Of a stretch of DNA of 64,000 nt, positions 36,615 to 48,194 are shown piece by piece (the stretch's first letter is position 1; each line of letters starts with the position of its first letter). The notes under the pieces were generated by a model. The model had not been told where the DNA came from. It saw nothing but the letters and a program-made list of their open reading frames with translations, and searched no databases. A program made the position numbers and the translations under genes. Source of the DNA: Histophilus somni (GTDB taxonomy: Bacteria; Pseudomonadota; Gammaproteobacteria; Enterobacterales; Pasteurellaceae); contig NZ_JACHGQ010000007.1 in the NCBI RefSeq assembly GCF_014202395.1, positions 1-64,000 on the forward strand, given 5' to 3'.

Positions 36615-38318
36615 TTAAAATGTATTCGGTAAAGTTAATTTCACTTCGGTACCGCCTGTCGAATGATTTTGAATAGACAAGCGTGCATTTAATTGGTTAC
36701 TGCGTTCTAACATAATATTTAATCCATAATGCCCGGTTGGTTCCTTTAAACTTGGAATACCAATGCCATTATCACGCACAGCCAATTCATATTCACCATC
36801 ATCATTAGTATAAGCCAGCACTTCAATTTCTGTGCCTTGTGAATGTTTAATCGCATTTAATGTCGCCTCTCGCACAATTTGTAACGCATGAACTAGTTGT
36901 TGGGCGTTAAATATTTGTGAAGGCAAAGAACAATCCACTCGCATTCTCATTGAGGTTTGATTGCGTAATGAATCTATCACTTGTTCTAAAGCAACCTGTA
37001 AATTTGCCTCTTGTATGGTTAAACGGAATGTGGCGAGAAGTTCACGCAACTGTAGATAACCGCCGGTAACTGCTTGCTCAAAATCTTGAATAATTTCTTG
37101 GCTTTTGGCTTTGGCATCTTGAGTTTCTTGTTGTAGGGTATGTTTTAATAAAGTGAGTTGAATTTTCAAATAAGACAATACTTGAGCCAAAGAATCATGT
37201 AATTCTCTTGCGATAATTGACCGCTCTTCCATAAGTAATAAATGCTGTTGTTGTCGTTGCATTTGGTAAAAATATAGCGTGCGACTGAGCATTTGCGAGA
37301 CATTGTGCATTGTGCGTAAATCCGGACAAGGTAAGCCGGCTTGCCAACGCATAATCCCAAGTTGATTATTTTCGATTTCTAAATCCATACTTTGTAAATC
37401 AACGGGGTCTTGTTTTGTTCCTAAAGAAATATGCCAATGCTCTGCACCATGAACAATTAATTCTAAATACCGCAAATGTTCATTAATCATCACTTGTTTT
37501 AGCATTTGTTGAAATAGTTTAGGTTCAATGGCTTTTGTAGTAACAAGTTGAGAACAATGATAAAGCATGGTTAAAGAGCGGTTAGCTTGACTTAACTTTT
37601 GTGTTTTCTCATTCACTTTTTCCTCCAACGTGGCATAAAGTTTTTTTAACTCGGCTGCCATTTGGGTAAAAACTAAAGCTAATCGACCAATTTCATCATC
37701 ACTTTTGGTGTCTAACGGAATATGGTTAAATTGTCCAATTTGAACTTGAGAACTTGCCAACGCTAATTTTTCCAATGGGGTAACAACTCTTTTGCGTGTA
37801 AAATAAATGACATAGGATACCATAGCTAAAATCACAATCATTGCTACTAAAATACTGAGTACGGCGATTTTAAGTTTCAGCTCCGCAAAATACTGTAAAG
37901 TATTTACAAATTGATCTACTTGATCGACATAGCTGGCGATTTCTGCACGGTAAGCATCCTTGTTGTTTTCTTTTGCATGCTTTTCCATGATCTCCCAACG
38001 CTTGATTAAATTACGATAGGATTGCCTTACATCATTAGGTACAAGAAAATGCCGACTGATTTTGAGTAATGGTTCTGAATGCAAACTTAAACGATATTGA
38101 CGTAATGCCCTCTCTACATTGTCCGGTTCATATTCCATTTCATAAAAAAGTCGGTAACTTTGCATACGTAATGAGCTGGAAACATTGATTAACTCTGCAT
38201 CAGATTTATTACTTTGCATAATAGCTAAACTCATTATGCTAATTAACGATACAAAAATAATGATGAGCAATAAATAGTTGGCAATTTTAGTTGAAACAGA
38301 ATGATTTTTTATATTCAT
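36615..38318 (-). CDS. narQ: Nitrate/nitrite sensor histidine kinase NarQ
   Basis: 567-residue inner-membrane kinase that senses nitrate and phosphorylates a NarP/NarL-type regulator. TM1 near 15-35; periplasmic four-helix sensor with the P-box region SSLRMQSYRLFYEME; TM2 near 150-170; HAMP domain (TRKRVVTPLEKLALASSQVQIGQ); a GAF-like linker; HisKA_3 with phospho-His in RELHDSLAQVLSYLK; HATPase motif VRDNGIGIP and GLNIMLERS. Start at MNIKNHS gives the length I recall for Haemophilus NarQ; a TTG 13 codons upstream is possible. It is divergent from the nap operon it most likely controls. The cognate regulator gene is not in the window. Confidence 0.94.
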   Translation of the reverse strand: MNIKNHSVSTKIANYLLLIIIFVSLISIMSLAIMQSNKSDAELINVSSSLRMQSYRLFYEMEYEPDNVERALRQYRLSLHSEPLLKISRHFLVPNDVRQSYRNLIKRWEIMEKHAKENNKDAYRAEIASYVDQVDQFVNTLQYFAELKLKIAVLSILVAMIVILAMVSYVIYFTRKRVVTPLEKLALASSQVQIGQFNHIPLDTKSDDEIGRLALVFTQMAAELKKLYATLEEKVNEKTQKLSQANRSLTMLYHCSQLVTTKAIEPKLFQQMLKQVMINEHLRYLELIVHGAEHWHISLGTKQDPVDLQSMDLEIENNQLGIMRWQAGLPCPDLRTMHNVSQMLSRTLYFYQMQRQQQHLLLMEERSIIARELHDSLAQVLSYLKIQLTLLKHTLQQETQDAKAKSQEIIQDFEQAVTGGYLQLRELLATFRLTIQEANLQVALEQVIDSLRNQTSMRMRVDCSLPSQIFNAQQLVHALQIVREATLNAIKHSQGTEIEVLAYTNDDGEYELAVRDNGIGIPSLKEPTGHYGLNIMLERSNQLNARLSIQNHSTGGTEVKLTLPNTF

Positions 38319-38656
38319 ATAAACGTTTTTAAGCAAAAATCTCACCCTATCATACAACAGAATGTATTGAATACCGCTATACTTTATTATTTATCAACTA
38401 CTATTGTGTTGATGAACGCTGTAAGCACAGAGAAACCTATAGTTCCACGTTTATTAACTTTCTCATCTTGTGTATAAATTTGATCTACCTCAACAAACTT
38501 GCATTTTGTCGAGCAAATACTCATTTTTGGTTATTAAAAATCAGCGGTAAGGTTTGGACAATAAAAATCTATAAAAGAATAGTGTGGTTTTTAGGCATAA
38601 CGTTGGTGGAAGAACAGTTATCCGGCAACGATAACAACCTCAAAATAAGAAAGAAT
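38319..38656. other. narQ-nap divergent control region
   Basis: 338 bases between the narQ start and napD. It holds the FNR box at 38480-38493, a TACTCAT heptamer (38518-38524) that fits the NarL/NarP half-site pattern TACYYMT, and a leader of about 130 bases before napD. There is no napF coding sequence or recognisable remnant in it, although the frame upstream of napD stays open from 38468. Confidence 0.6.
38480..38493 (+). promoter_or_regulatory. FNR box of the nap promoter
   Basis: TTGATCTACCTCAA matches the FNR consensus TTGAT-N4-ATCAA at nine of ten defined positions. An AAATAC-type -10 near 38515-38520 would put the transcription start about 41 bases from the box centre, the spacing of class II FNR-activated promoters. 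Confidence 0.65.
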
Positions 38657-38938
38657 ATGAAAGAAAATAAAAACGCAAAAAATCATGCTGAGGAGTGGCA
38701 TGTTTGTGGCTTGATTATTCAAGTAAACCCACAAAAAATAGCACAAGTTAAGACCGCTCTTTTGACGATTCCGCATACGGAAATTCCAGCAGAGGATGAA
38801 AAAGGAAAATTGGTTGTGGTTATGCAATCGGACGATCCACAGGTTTTACTGAATCATATGGAAAATTCACGCAATATTGATGGCGTGATTGATTTGTCGC
38901 TGATTTATCATCAACAAGATGACAATGTTGAGCAATAA
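38657..38938 (+). CDS. napD: Periplasmic nitrate reductase chaperone NapD
   Basis: 93-residue cytoplasmic chaperone that binds the twin-arginine signal of NapA and holds it back until the molybdenum cofactor is inserted. Typical start of the fold: EEWHVCGLIIQVNPQKIAQVKTALLTIPHTEI, with GKLVVVMQSDD and IDGVIDLSLIYHQ after. I start at MKENKN; the open frame upstream does not resemble the family. It is the first gene of napDAGHBC; napF, which often leads this operon, is absent. Confidence 0.93.
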   Translation: MKENKNAKNHAEEWHVCGLIIQVNPQKIAQVKTALLTIPHTEIPAEDEKGKLVVVMQSDDPQVLLNHMENSRNIDGVIDLSLIYHQQDDNVEQ

Positions 38939-38964
38939 TTTAAAAATGAATAGTGGGGGAGACT

Positions 38965-41448
38965 ATGAATTTAAGTCGTCGTGATTTTATGAAAGCAAAT
39001 GCTGCTTTAGCTGCCGCTTCAGTGGCTGGCTTAATTATTCCGGTAAAAAATGTAAATGCAGCTGACACAAGTATTACTTGGGATAAAGCCGTATGTCGCT
39101 TTTGCGGTACAGGATGTGCGGTATTAGTGGGGACAAAAGATGGACGTGTTGTTGCTTCGCAAGGTGATCCTGATGCAGAAGTTAATCGAGGGTTAAACTG
39201 TATTAAAGGTTATTTCCTACCCAAAATTATGTATGGGAAAGACCGTTTAACGCACCCTATGTTACGTATGAAAAACGGTCAATATGACAAAGAAGGGGAA
39301 TTTACCCCCGTAACTTGGGATTTTGCCTTTAAAACAATGGCGGAAAAATTTAAGTCTGCATTAAAAGCAAAAGGACCGAACGGTGTAGGTATGTTCACTT
39401 CCGGACAATCCACTATTTTTGAAGGTGTGGCAAAATCGAAATTATTCAAAGCAGGATTACTTTCAAACAATATTGATCCGAATGCTCGTCACTGCATGGC
39501 ATCGGCAGCTGTTGCTTTTGTACGTACCTTTGGTATAGATGAACCCATGGGCTGTTATGATGATATTGAGCATGCCGATGCTTTCGTGCTTTGGGGTTCA
39601 AATATGGCGGAAATGCATCCGATTTTATGGTCTCGTATCTCGGATCGCCGGTTAGCTAATCCTGATATGGTTAGTGTAAATGTCCTTTCTACCTTTGAGC
39701 ACCGCTCTTTTGAACTTGCCGATTTAGGTATTCTTCTCAAACCTCAGTCTGATTTGGCTATTTTGAACTATATTGCAAATTATCTCATTGAAAATAATGC
39801 AATTAATCGAGAGTTCATCGAAAAACATACCAAATTTAAACGTGGCGAAACTGATATTGGTTATGGCTTACGTCCACAAGATCCTCGTGAGCAAATAGCG
39901 AAAAATGTTAAAACTGCGGGCAAGATGTATGATAGTTCTTTTGAGGAATTCAAAAAATTAGTTGCACCGTACACCTTAGAAAAAGCACATGAAATTTCCG
40001 GAGTACCGAAGGAGCAATTAGAAAAACTGGCAAAACTTTATGCCGATCCAAATAAAAAAGTTGTTTCTTATTGGACAATGGGCATAAACCAACACACACG
40101 TGGTGTATGGGCAAACCATTTAATTTATAACATTCATTTATTAACCGGAAAAATTTCATTACCGGGGTGTGGTCCTTTCTCATTAACAGGTCAACCCTCT
40201 GCTTGTGGTACTGCACGTGAGGTGGGTACTTTTATTCATCGGTTACCGGCGGACTTAGTAGTTATTAAACCGGAACATCGTAAAATCGCAGAAAAAATTT
40301 GGAAACTACCGGAAGGTTTGATTTCAGATAAATTAGGCTTCCACGCTGTTGCACAAAGTCGTGCATTAAAAGACGGCAAAATGCAGGTGTTATGGCAAAT
40401 GTGTAATAACAATATGCAGGCAGGTCCAAATATCAATGAGGAAACTTACCCAGGGTGGCGTAATCCGGATAACTTTATTGTCGTTTCAGATCCCTATCCA
40501 ACCGTATCCGCACTTTCAGCCGATTTGATCTTACCAACAGCAATGTGGGTTGAAAAAGAAGGGGCTTATGGAAATGCGGAACGTCGCACTCAATTTTGGC
40601 GTCAACAAGTGAAAGCACCGGGTGAAGCAAAATCTGATTTATGGCAATTAGTTGAATTTTCTAAATATTTTACGACTGATGAAGTATGGCCGGCAGAAAT
40701 TTTAGCGAAAAATCCGGCATACCAAGGTAAAACACTTTATGAGGTGCTTTATCTCAATGGACAAGTAAATCAATACTCAAATGATGAACTGAAAGGTCGC
40801 CTAAATGATGAGGCTTACCATTTTGGTTTCTATATACAAAAAGGGTTATTTGAAGAATACGCAAGTTTTGGTCGAGGACATGGTCATGATTTAGCTGATT
40901 TTGACACTTACCATAAAGCTCGAGGCTTGCGTTGGCCTGTAGTTGACGGTAAAGAAACTTTATGGCGTTATCGTGAAGGTTATGATCCTTATGTAAAAGC
41001 AGGGGAGGGTGTTTCTTTTTATGGTCAGGCGGATAAAAGAGCGGTGATTTTAGCGGTACCATATGAACCGCCGGCAGAGGTTCCGGATAGAGAATATGAT
41101 TTATGGCTGACCACAGGTCGCATTCTTGAGCATTGGCATACAGGCTCCATGACACGTCGTGTACCAGAATTACACCGTTCTTTCCCGAATAACCTTGTTT
41201 GGATGAATCCGAATGATGCGAAAAAACGTGGTTTGAAACATGGGGATAAGATTAAGGTTATTTCTCGCCGAGGTGAAATAACGTCTTATATAGATACTCG
41301 TGGACGTAATAAATGTCCTGAAGGTTTGATTTATACGACTTTCTTTGATGCCGGACAGCTGGCAAATAAACTGATATTAGATGCAACAGATCCGATTTCG
41401 AAAGAAACTGACTTCAAAAAATGTGCAGTAAAAGTGGTGAAAGCGTAA
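38965..41448 (+). CDS. napA: Periplasmic nitrate reductase catalytic subunit NapA
   Basis: 827-residue molybdoenzyme reducing nitrate to nitrite in the periplasm. Twin-arginine signal [11 protein letters not shown] at the N-terminus. One [4Fe-4S] cluster is bound by Cys44, Cys47, Cys51 and Cys79; the molybdenum ligand is Cys177 in ARHCMASA. Bis-MGD binding motifs run through the rest ([30 protein letters not shown]). Ribosome site GGGGGA; a GTG four codons upstream is less likely. It accepts electrons from NapB/NapC or NapGH. Confidence 0.97.
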   Translation: MNLSRRDFMKANAALAAASVAGLIIPVKNVNAADTSITWDKAVCRFCGTGCAVLVGTKDGRVVASQGDPDAEVNRGLNCIKGYFLPKIMYGKDRLTHPMLRMKNGQYDKEGEFTPVTWDFAFKTMAEKFKSALKAKGPNGVGMFTSGQSTIFEGVAKSKLFKAGLLSNNIDPNARHCMASAAVAFVRTFGIDEPMGCYDDIEHADAFVLWGSNMAEMHPILWSRISDRRLANPDMVSVNVLSTFEHRSFELADLGILLKPQSDLAILNYIANYLIENNAINREFIEKHTKFKRGETDIGYGLRPQDPREQIAKNVKTAGKMYDSSFEEFKKLVAPYTLEKAHEISGVPKEQLEKLAKLYADPNKKVVSYWTMGINQHTRGVWANHLIYNIHLLTGKISLPGCGPFSLTGQPSACGTAREVGTFIHRLPADLVVIKPEHRKIAEKIWKLPEGLISDKLGFHAVAQSRALKDGKMQVLWQMCNNNMQAGPNINEETYPGWRNPDNFIVVSDPYPTVSALSADLILPTAMWVEKEGAYGNAERRTQFWRQQVKAPGEAKSDLWQLVEFSKYFTTDEVWPAEILAKNPAYQGKTLYEVLYLNGQVNQYSNDELKGRLNDEAYHFGFYIQKGLFEEYASFGRGHGHDLADFDTYHKARGLRWPVVDGKETLWRYREGYDPYVKAGEGVSFYGQADKRAVILAVPYEPPAEVPDREYDLWLTTGRILEHWHTGSMTRRVPELHRSFPNNLVWMNPNDAKKRGLKHGDKIKVISRRGEITSYIDTRGRNKCPEGLIYTTFFDAGQLANKLILDATDPISKETDFKKCAVKVVKA

Positions 41449-41463
41449 CAATCAACAAAAGGC

Positions 41464-41490
41464 ACCGCACTTTACTTGCTAAAGTGCGAT
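41464..41490. repeat. Inverted uptake-core pair between napA and napG
   Basis: ACCGCACTTT and AAAGTGCGAT face each other around a 7-base loop. Such inverted pairs of DNA uptake cores commonly form hairpins between genes in this family; here it may dampen transcription from napA into napG or protect the napA mRNA end. Confidence 0.6.
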
Positions 41491-41498
41491 GAATACTC

Positions 41499-42251
41499 AT
41501 GAAGAAAATTGCTTTTACACCGGAACGCCGAAAATTTTTAAGAGATACCGTCCGAACCTGTGGCGGACTTGCCGGATTAGGCGTATTACTTGGCTTACAA
41601 CAACATCAAAGTCTGGCTAGACAGGGTGTGGCATTACGTCCGCCCGGTGCTTTGGCTAATGACCAAGATTTTACAGCGGCTTGTATTCGTTGCGGTCAAT
41701 GTGTACAGGCTTGTCCTTATAAAATGCTGCATTTAGCCTCATTATTATCTTCCATAGAGGCTGGAACTCCCTATTTTATTGCGAGAGAGAAGGCTTGTGA
41801 AATGTGTGAGGATATTCCTTGTGTTAAGGCTTGTCCGAGCGGTGCATTGGATAATCAACTTGATGATATTAGTAAAGCAACAATGGGATTAGCCGTTTTG
41901 CTTGATCACGAAACCTGTTTAAACTGGCAGGGTTTACGTTGTGATGTTTGTTATCGTGTTTGCCCTTTAATTGATAAAGCGATTACGTTGGAAACTCATC
42001 GCAATGAGAGAACAGGAAAGCATGCTGTGTTTATTCCAACTGTTCACTCCAATGCTTGTACAGGATGTGGTAAATGTGAAGAGGCTTGTGTATTGGAAGA
42101 AGCCGCTATCAAGGTTCTTCCTAATACATTAGCAAAAGGTATGTTGGGAGAACATTATCGTTTGGGCTGGCAAGAGAAAGATAAAGTAGGGCATTCTCTT
42201 GCACCAAAAGACTTAATATCCTTACCAATTCGTCAACCGGAGAGTAAATAA
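41499..42251 (+). CDS. napG: Ferredoxin-type quinol dehydrogenase component NapG
   Basis: 250-residue periplasmic iron-sulfur protein with a twin-arginine signal ([14 protein letters not shown]). Four [4Fe-4S] binding sites are visible: [35 protein letters not shown] and [11 protein letters not shown]. With NapH it passes electrons from quinol to NapB or NapC. Its stop overlaps the napH start by one base. Confidence 0.96.
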   Translation: MKKIAFTPERRKFLRDTVRTCGGLAGLGVLLGLQQHQSLARQGVALRPPGALANDQDFTAACIRCGQCVQACPYKMLHLASLLSSIEAGTPYFIAREKACEMCEDIPCVKACPSGALDNQLDDISKATMGLAVLLDHETCLNWQGLRCDVCYRVCPLIDKAITLETHRNERTGKHAVFIPTVHSNACTGCGKCEEACVLEEAAIKVLPNTLAKGMLGEHYRLGWQEKDKVGHSLAPKDLISLPIRQPESK

Positions 42252-43123
42252 TGGCAAATTCTCCTAAACACAGCGGTAAAGAATCAAGAGAAAAATTAGG
42301 TTTTTGGCGTGCAAACCGGTTCCTCATTTTACGTCGAGTAACTCAATTCAGCATTCTCACCATGTTCTTGAGCGGACCTTATTTAAACTTTTGGATTCTA
42401 AAGGGTAATTATAGTGGTGGTTTATTATTCGACACTATCCCATTAACCGATCCGCTTATTGTCGCCGAAAGCCTTGCAACAGGTTATTTACCGAACAGTT
42501 CAACGATTATTGGAACAATTATTGTTGTATCAATATATGCTTTACTTGGTAGCAAAGTTTTTTGTGGCTGGGTTTGTCCTCTTAATGTTGTAACGGATTG
42601 TGCCGCTTGGTTACGTCGAAAATTAGGTATTCGTCAAAGTGCCAAACTTCCTCGTGGCTTGCGTTATGGTATTTTGCTGATGATTTTAATGGGGAGTGCA
42701 GTAAGTGGCGTATTGTTATGGGAATGGATAAATCCTGTTTCCGCTTTGGGACGTGCGTTAATTTATGGGGTTGGTGCAACAACTTTGTTGATATTGGCAG
42801 TTTTCTTATTTGACTTATTTATTGTGGAACATGGCTGGTGCGGTCATCTTTGTCCTATTGGTGCAATTTATGGTGTGATTGGGGCAAAAAGTTTATTGCG
42901 TATTAAAGTAGTTGAGCAACAAAAATGTGATCACTGTATGGATTGTTACCATATTTGTCCGGAGCCGCAAGTTTTACGTGCACCGCTACACGGTAAAAAT
43001 AATGAAAGTCGGTTTGTACTTTCAAAAGATTGTATCAGTTGCGGACGTTGTATTGATGTCTGTGCTGAAAAAGTATTTATATTTAGCAATAGATTTAATT
43101 ATTCTGGGAGTGATCAAAAATGA
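42251..43123 (+). CDS. napH: Ferredoxin-type quinol dehydrogenase membrane component NapH
   Basis: 290-residue inner-membrane protein with about four hydrophobic segments and two conserved cytoplasmic CxxxCP motifs (CGWVCPLNV and CGHLCPIGA). The C-terminal end carries two [4Fe-4S] sites, CDHCMDCYHICPEP and CISCGRCIDVC. It anchors NapG and oxidises menaquinol or ubiquinol. The stop overlaps the napB start by three to four bases. Confidence 0.96.
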   Translation: MANSPKHSGKESREKLGFWRANRFLILRRVTQFSILTMFLSGPYLNFWILKGNYSGGLLFDTIPLTDPLIVAESLATGYLPNSSTIIGTIIVVSIYALLGSKVFCGWVCPLNVVTDCAAWLRRKLGIRQSAKLPRGLRYGILLMILMGSAVSGVLLWEWINPVSALGRALIYGVGATTLLILAVFLFDLFIVEHGWCGHLCPIGAIYGVIGAKSLLRIKVVEQQKCDHCMDCYHICPEPQVLRAPLHGKNNESRFVLSKDCISCGRCIDVCAEKVFIFSNRFNYSGSDQK

Positions 43124-43545
43124 TGAAAAAAACACTATTATTTATTACCGCACTTTTTGTGTCTTCTGCTTTTGCAACGCAGAAAGTGGGAAAAAACTAC
43201 CAAGATGCTGTTGAAAATGTGCCAGCTGCATTTCATAACCATATAAAAGAAAGTACAACGCCCGCATTAAACTATGTAAATCAACCACCTATGATCCCGC
43301 ATAGCGTTGCAAATTATCAAGTAACAAAAAATACAAACCAGTGTTTAAATTGCCATAGTCCGGAAAACTCGAGAATTACCGGAGCAACAAGAATTAGTCC
43401 AACGCATTTTACAGATCGTGACGGCAATGTTACCGGTCAAACTGCACCACGACGCTATTTCTGTTTACATTGCCACGTATCGCAAGCAGATGTTGCTCCT
43501 ATTGTGCCAAATGAATTTAAGCCAATGAAAGGCTATGGTAACTAG
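43120..43545 (+). CDS. napB: Periplasmic diheme cytochrome c NapB
   Basis: 141-residue small subunit of the nitrate reductase. Signal peptide cleaved after AFA near residue 19. Two heme c sites CLNCH (75-79) and CLHCH (115-119), plus distal histidine ligands such as the His in IPHSV. It feeds electrons to NapA. An ATG three bases later is equally possible as start. An uptake core in reverse orientation lies in the signal peptide coding region. Confidence 0.95.
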   Translation: MMKKTLLFITALFVSSAFATQKVGKNYQDAVENVPAAFHNHIKESTTPALNYVNQPPMIPHSVANYQVTKNTNQCLNCHSPENSRITGATRISPTHFTDRDGNVTGQTAPRRYFCLHCHVSQADVAPIVPNEFKPMKGYGN

Positions 43546-43559
43546 ATGAGGATAGATGT

Positions 43560-44171
43560 ATGGCAAATGAAAAATCAAATATCATCGTTCGTTTAAGTAA
43601 AAGCGGTTGGAAATGGTTTAGGAAGCCAAGTCGTGCTGTCAGTGTATTGATTTTATTATCATTTATTGCAGGTATTATTTTTTGGGGAGGGTTTAACACC
43701 GCATTTGAATACACGAATACGGAAGAATTTTGTTCCAGTTGTCATATGAATGACGTTGTACCTGAATATCGTCATTCTGTTCACTATATGAATCGCAGTG
43801 GAGTAAAAGCCGACTGTGCCGACTGTCATTTACCGCACGAATTTATTCCGAAATGGACACGTAAAATCGGAGCGGCAAAAGAAGTTTATGCGTATATTAC
43901 AGGCAAGGTAGATACCAAAGAGAAATTTGAGGCACATCGCTTAGAAATGGCACAACGTGAATGGGCTAGAATGAAAGCCAATGACTCACAAGAATGTCGT
44001 CATTGCCATAATTTCAATGATATGGATACTACTCAGCAAAAAAATGTCGCACAAAAAATGCACAGAATGGCACAAGAACAAGGAAAAACCTGTATTGATT
44101 GTCATAAAGGTATTGCTCACCAATTACCGAATATGAAAGACGTGCAATCCGGTTTTTTACCTGAGCAATAG
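43560..44171 (+). CDS. napC: Membrane-anchored tetraheme cytochrome c NapC
   Basis: 203-residue quinol dehydrogenase of the NapC/NirT family. One N-terminal membrane anchor (about 27-47) and four CxxCH heme sites at residues 58-62, 86-90, 146-150 and 178-182, the NapC arrangement. It carries electrons from menaquinol across the membrane face to NapB. Last gene of the operon, followed by a compact palindromic element before the convergent purL. Confidence 0.96.
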   Translation: MANEKSNIIVRLSKSGWKWFRKPSRAVSVLILLSFIAGIIFWGGFNTAFEYTNTEEFCSSCHMNDVVPEYRHSVHYMNRSGVKADCADCHLPHEFIPKWTRKIGAAKEVYAYITGKVDTKEKFEAHRLEMAQREWARMKANDSQECRHCHNFNDMDTTQQKNVAQKMHRMAQEQGKTCIDCHKGIAHQLPNMKDVQSGFLPEQ

Positions 44172-44194
44172 TGAAAAAATTGACCGCACGTTGA

Positions 44195-44239
44195 GTTGCA
44201 CCTCCAACGTTGGATACATCCGACTGATTGAGGTGCAAC
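44195..44239. repeat. Short palindromic element A (IS150-end-like) at the napC/purL junction
   Basis: Outer arms GTTGCACCT / AGGTGCAAC are a perfect 9-bp inverted repeat; inside lies the perfect palindrome CCAACGTTGG (44204-44213). Sequence and layout match element B at 48281-48330: TGCACC, then CCAA..GTTGGA, then ACTGAT(T)GA and GGTGCA. The GCACCCC-AA-GTTGGA string is like the terminal repeats of IS150-group insertion sequences as I remember them. It can also act as a terminator hairpin between the convergent genes. Confidence 0.5.
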
Positions 44240-44265
44240 ATTGTGACTATTTGATTTTAAATTAT

Positions 44266-47200
44266 TTATCCTAATGCAACTCTCGCATTTTGGAATAAAC
44301 GCATCCAAGCCCCGTCTTCTTGCCAATTTTCAGGATACCAAGAATTGTTTACTGCTCTAAATACACGCTCAGGGTGTGGCATCATAATAGCGACTCGTCC
44401 GTTGGAATTAGAAAGTGCGGTAATTCCCTCCACAGATCCGTTCGGATTTGCCGGATACATTTCTGTCGGATTTAACTGACTATCGATATATTGTGCAGCA
44501 ATCAAATTCTGTGCTTTTAATGCTTGCAACTGCTGATCATGCTTAAATTCAATTCGTCCTTCACCATGAGAAACCGCAATCGGCATATGTGATCCCGACA
44601 TTCCGTTAAACCATACGGAATGAGTATCGTTAATGCGAACCATTGCAACACGAGCTTCAAAACGTTCTGATTTATTTCGTACAAATCGTCCCCAGTTTTC
44701 CGTACCGGGTATAATTTCTGCTAAATTGGATAACATTTGACAACCGTTACAAACACCTAAGGCTAATGTGTCCTGACGATGGAAAAATGCACTGAATTGA
44801 TCACGAAGTGCAGTGTTAAACAGAATAGATTTAGCCCAACCGCCACCGGCTCCCAAGACATCGCCATAAGAAAATCCACCGCAAGCAACGAGTGCGTTGA
44901 AATCCTGAAGATGATGACGTCCTTTTTGCAAATCATTCATATGAACATCAATGGCATTAAATCCGGCACGATCAAAAGCTGCCGCCATTTCATAATGGCT
45001 GTTTACCCCTTGTTCACGTAAAATAGCAATACGAGGTTTTGTTCCTTTTTGGATATAAGGTGCGGTGATTTTTTCATTTAGATCATAGGTCAAATAAGCG
45101 GAAAGTCCTTTATCATTCGGATCTTTTTTCATCTCAAATTCTTGATCGGCACAATCCGGATTATCACGTAAACGTTGCATTTGATGTGTTAATTCAGCCC
45201 AAATCCCACGTAATACGGAACGTTTTTCACTCAATAAGACTCTGGTACTGCGAGTAATCTCGATATGATCATCTGCGGTAACAATACCGAGTTCTTTGGT
45301 TAAATGAATTAATCCATGTTCGGTCAATACGGCACGCACCGCTTTAAGGTCACTTTCTTTGACTTGAATTACGGCACCTAATTCTTCATTGAATAAAACA
45401 CCGAGATCATTGTCACCCAATGCACTGATGTCTATGGAAATACCGCAATGACCGGCAAAAGCCATTTCCGCAAGCGTAACAATCAAACCACCGTCCGAAC
45501 GATCATGATAGGCCAGCAATTTCTCTTGTTTCACGAGAGCTTGCATTGCATTAAAAAAGCCTTTCAGCAAAGACACATTTACTACATCTGCCGGTACATC
45601 GCCCAATTGCTTATACACTTGAGCAAGTGCGGTTGCACCTAAACGATTTTTTCCCTCACCTAAATCAATTAATAGTAATCGGCTATCTCCTTTGTCCATA
45701 CGTAATTGAGGTGTAACCGTCTTACGCACATCTTCTACACGAGCAAACGCACTGATAATTACGGAAAGCGGTGCGGTTACGGATTTTTGATATCCTTCTT
45801 CCTGCCAAGTGGTTTTCATAGACATGGAATCTTTTCCAACCGGAATGGTTAAACCTAATTGAGGGCATAATTCCTCACCGATTGCTTTTACAGCCTCATA
45901 AAGTCCGGCATCTTCGCCGCCATGACCTGCGGCAGCCATCCAGTTAGCGGATAATTTAATCCGTCTAATATCGCCGATATCCGTTGCGGCAATATTGGTA
46001 ATGCTTTCTGCGACAGCTAAACGTGCAGAGGCGGCAAAATCCAACAAGGCAACAGGAGTTCGTTCTCCGATAGACATTGCTTCACCGTGATAACTGTCTA
46101 AACTTGCTGTTGTTACCGCACAATCCGCCACAGGTACTTGCCACGGACCGACCATTTGATCCCGTGCTACCATACCTGTTACTGAGCGGTCGCCGATAGT
46201 GATTAAAAATGTTTTCTCTGCTACGGCAGGTAACCGCAATACCCTGAACAATGCTTCTTTAATTTGGATCATAGACTGATCCAATTGGGGATTATTGACT
46301 TTTGCGGATTTCACATTACGTATCATTTTAGGGGTTTTACCTAACAAGATGTTCATTGGTAAATCAATAGGATTGTTATTAAAATGGCTATCTTGCAAAG
46401 TTAACTGCTGTTGTTCCGTTGCCTCACCAATCACCGCAAAAGATGCTCGCTCACGCTGACAAATCGCTTCAAAGAGCGGTAATTTTTCTGGTGAAACGGC
46501 TAAAACATAACGTTCTTGTGATTCATTGCACCAAATTTCTAACGGCGACATTCCTTTTTCATCGCATAAAATTTTTCGCAACTCGAATCGACCACCTCGA
46601 CCACCATCATGAACTAATTCAGGCATCGCATTAGATAACCCGCCGGCACCGACATCATGAATAAAAAGAATGGGGTTTTCTGAACCTAATTGCCAACAAC
46701 GGTCTATTACTTCCTGACAGCGACGCTCCATTTCCGGATTATCCCGTTGTACAGAAGCAAAATCCAAATCTTCTTTTGACTTTCCTGATGCCATAGACGA
46801 GGCTGCACCACCGCCCAGACCAATATTCATTGCCGCTCCGCCTAACACAATTAATTTCGCACCAACAGGAATTTCGCCTTTTTGCACATGTTCATGACGA
46901 ATATTACCTATCCCGCCTGCCAGCATAATCGGCTTATGATAGCCCCGCACTTCTTCGCCGTTAAAACTGTTGACTTTTTCTTCATAAGTACGGAAATAAC
47001 CCAATAAAGCAGGACGCCCGAATTCATTATTGAAAGCAGCACCGCCAAGCGGACCTTCAATCATAATATCCAGTGCGGAGGCAATACGGCTCGGTTTACT
47101 CAACGCATTTTCCCAAGGTTGCGGAAAATTCGGAATACAAAGATTAGACACGGAGAAACCGACTAAACCGGCTTTCGGTTTTGCACCACGTCCCGTGGCT

Positions 47201-48159
47201 CCCTCATCACGAATTTCGCCACCTGAACCGGTTGCAGCTCCGGGGAAAGGCGAAATGGCGGTAGGGTGATTATGGGTTTCCACTTTCATCAAAATATGCG
47301 TGTCTTCTTGATGATAACGATATTGCCCGTCTTGGTCAGGGAAAAAGCGTCCGACTTTTGAACCTTCCATCACCGCAGCATTATCTTTATAAGCTGACAA
47401 TACATAATCAGGCGTTTTCTCAAAGGTGTTTTTAATCATTTTAAACAGCGATTTATCCTGTTTTTTTCCATCAATAATCCAATCTGCATTAAAAATCTTA
47501 TGACGACAATGTTCTGAGTTCGCTTGTGCAAACATATAAAGTTCAACATCCGTAGGATTGCGACCGAGTGCGGTGAAATTTTCCACTAAATAATCAATTT
47601 CATCTTTTGCTAATGCCAATCCTAAAGTAACATTCGCCTTTTCCAATGCAACATGCCCACCGGTTAAAATATCTACCGTGGTGAAAGGTTTTGGGTCATG
47701 CTGTTCAAATAAAACAGCTGCTTCTTGTGGAGAACGGACAATACTTTCCATCATAGGGTCGTAGATACGGAATACTAATTGTTGTTCTTCTTCAGCCGTT
47801 AAAGTGCGGTTAAATTTGAAATAATAAGCGATACCACGTTCCAGACGAAGTACCTTATTTAAATCACAATTATGTGCAATATCAGTTGCTTTTGATGCCC
47901 AAGAAGAAATCGTACCTATACGTGGAATCACCACAAAACATTCCCCATAAGGCTCTTGCGATTTCTGAGTCGGACCATAACGCAAAAGCTCCTCTAATTT
48001 TTCTCTTTCTATCTCAGTTAATGCTTCACTTAAATGGGCAAAATGCAAAAACTCTGCATAACAAGACACAATGGGTAAATTATCTTGCTGAAAACCACTG
48101 AATAACTGATTTAAACGAAAATTGGATAATGCGGGCGTACCACGAAAAATGTGTAACAT
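44266..48159 (-). CDS. purL: Phosphoribosylformylglycinamidine synthase PurL
   Basis: 1297-residue large-type FGAM synthase, step four of purine synthesis, converting FGAR, glutamine and ATP to FGAM. N-terminal PurS-like domain, two AIR-synthetase-like halves ([30 protein letters not shown]-type [11 protein letters not shown]), and a C-terminal class I glutaminase with catalytic Cys in [10 protein letters not shown] and the His/Glu pair near PHPERVFR. Length matches E. coli PurL (1295). A PurR box and TATAAT -10 lie upstream. Its product is the substrate of PurM, also in this window. Confidence 0.97.
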   Translation of the reverse strand: MLHIFRGTPALSNFRLNQLFSGFQQDNLPIVSCYAEFLHFAHLSEALTEIEREKLEELLRYGPTQKSQEPYGECFVVIPRIGTISSWASKATDIAHNCDLNKVLRLERGIAYYFKFNRTLTAEEEQQLVFRIYDPMMESIVRSPQEAAVLFEQHDPKPFTTVDILTGGHVALEKANVTLGLALAKDEIDYLVENFTALGRNPTDVELYMFAQANSEHCRHKIFNADWIIDGKKQDKSLFKMIKNTFEKTPDYVLSAYKDNAAVMEGSKVGRFFPDQDGQYRYHQEDTHILMKVETHNHPTAISPFPGAATGSGGEIRDEGATGRGAKPKAGLVGFSVSNLCIPNFPQPWENALSKPSRIASALDIMIEGPLGGAAFNNEFGRPALLGYFRTYEEKVNSFNGEEVRGYHKPIMLAGGIGNIRHEHVQKGEIPVGAKLIVLGGAAMNIGLGGGAASSMASGKSKEDLDFASVQRDNPEMERRCQEVIDRCWQLGSENPILFIHDVGAGGLSNAMPELVHDGGRGGRFELRKILCDEKGMSPLEIWCNESQERYVLAVSPEKLPLFEAICQRERASFAVIGEATEQQQLTLQDSHFNNNPIDLPMNILLGKTPKMIRNVKSAKVNNPQLDQSMIQIKEALFRVLRLPAVAEKTFLITIGDRSVTGMVARDQMVGPWQVPVADCAVTTASLDSYHGEAMSIGERTPVALLDFAASARLAVAESITNIAATDIGDIRRIKLSANWMAAAGHGGEDAGLYEAVKAIGEELCPQLGLTIPVGKDSMSMKTTWQEEGYQKSVTAPLSVIISAFARVEDVRKTVTPQLRMDKGDSRLLLIDLGEGKNRLGATALAQVYKQLGDVPADVVNVSLLKGFFNAMQALVKQEKLLAYHDRSDGGLIVTLAEMAFAGHCGISIDISALGDNDLGVLFNEELGAVIQVKESDLKAVRAVLTEHGLIHLTKELGIVTADDHIEITRSTRVLLSEKRSVLRGIWAELTHQMQRLRDNPDCADQEFEMKKDPNDKGLSAYLTYDLNEKITAPYIQKGTKPRIAILREQGVNSHYEMAAAFDRAGFNAIDVHMNDLQKGRHHLQDFNALVACGGFSYGDVLGAGGGWAKSILFNTALRDQFSAFFHRQDTLALGVCNGCQMLSNLAEIIPGTENWGRFVRNKSERFEARVAMVRINDTHSVWFNGMSGSHMPIAVSHGEGRIEFKHDQQLQALKAQNLIAAQYIDSQLNPTEMYPANPNGSVEGITALSNSNGRVAIMMPHPERVFRAVNNSWYPENWQEDGAWMRLFQNARVALG

Positions 48160-48194
48160 AGAAAAGATCCATCAAAAAAATAAAAAACGACCAC

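Noticed and set aside
38468-38656. NapF remnant upstream of napD
   Set aside because: The translated frame has no ferredoxin cysteine motifs and does not resemble NapF.
40754-41155. 133-codon open frame antisense to napA
   Set aside because: Lies wholly inside the strongly supported napA and has no ribosome site or recognisable domain.
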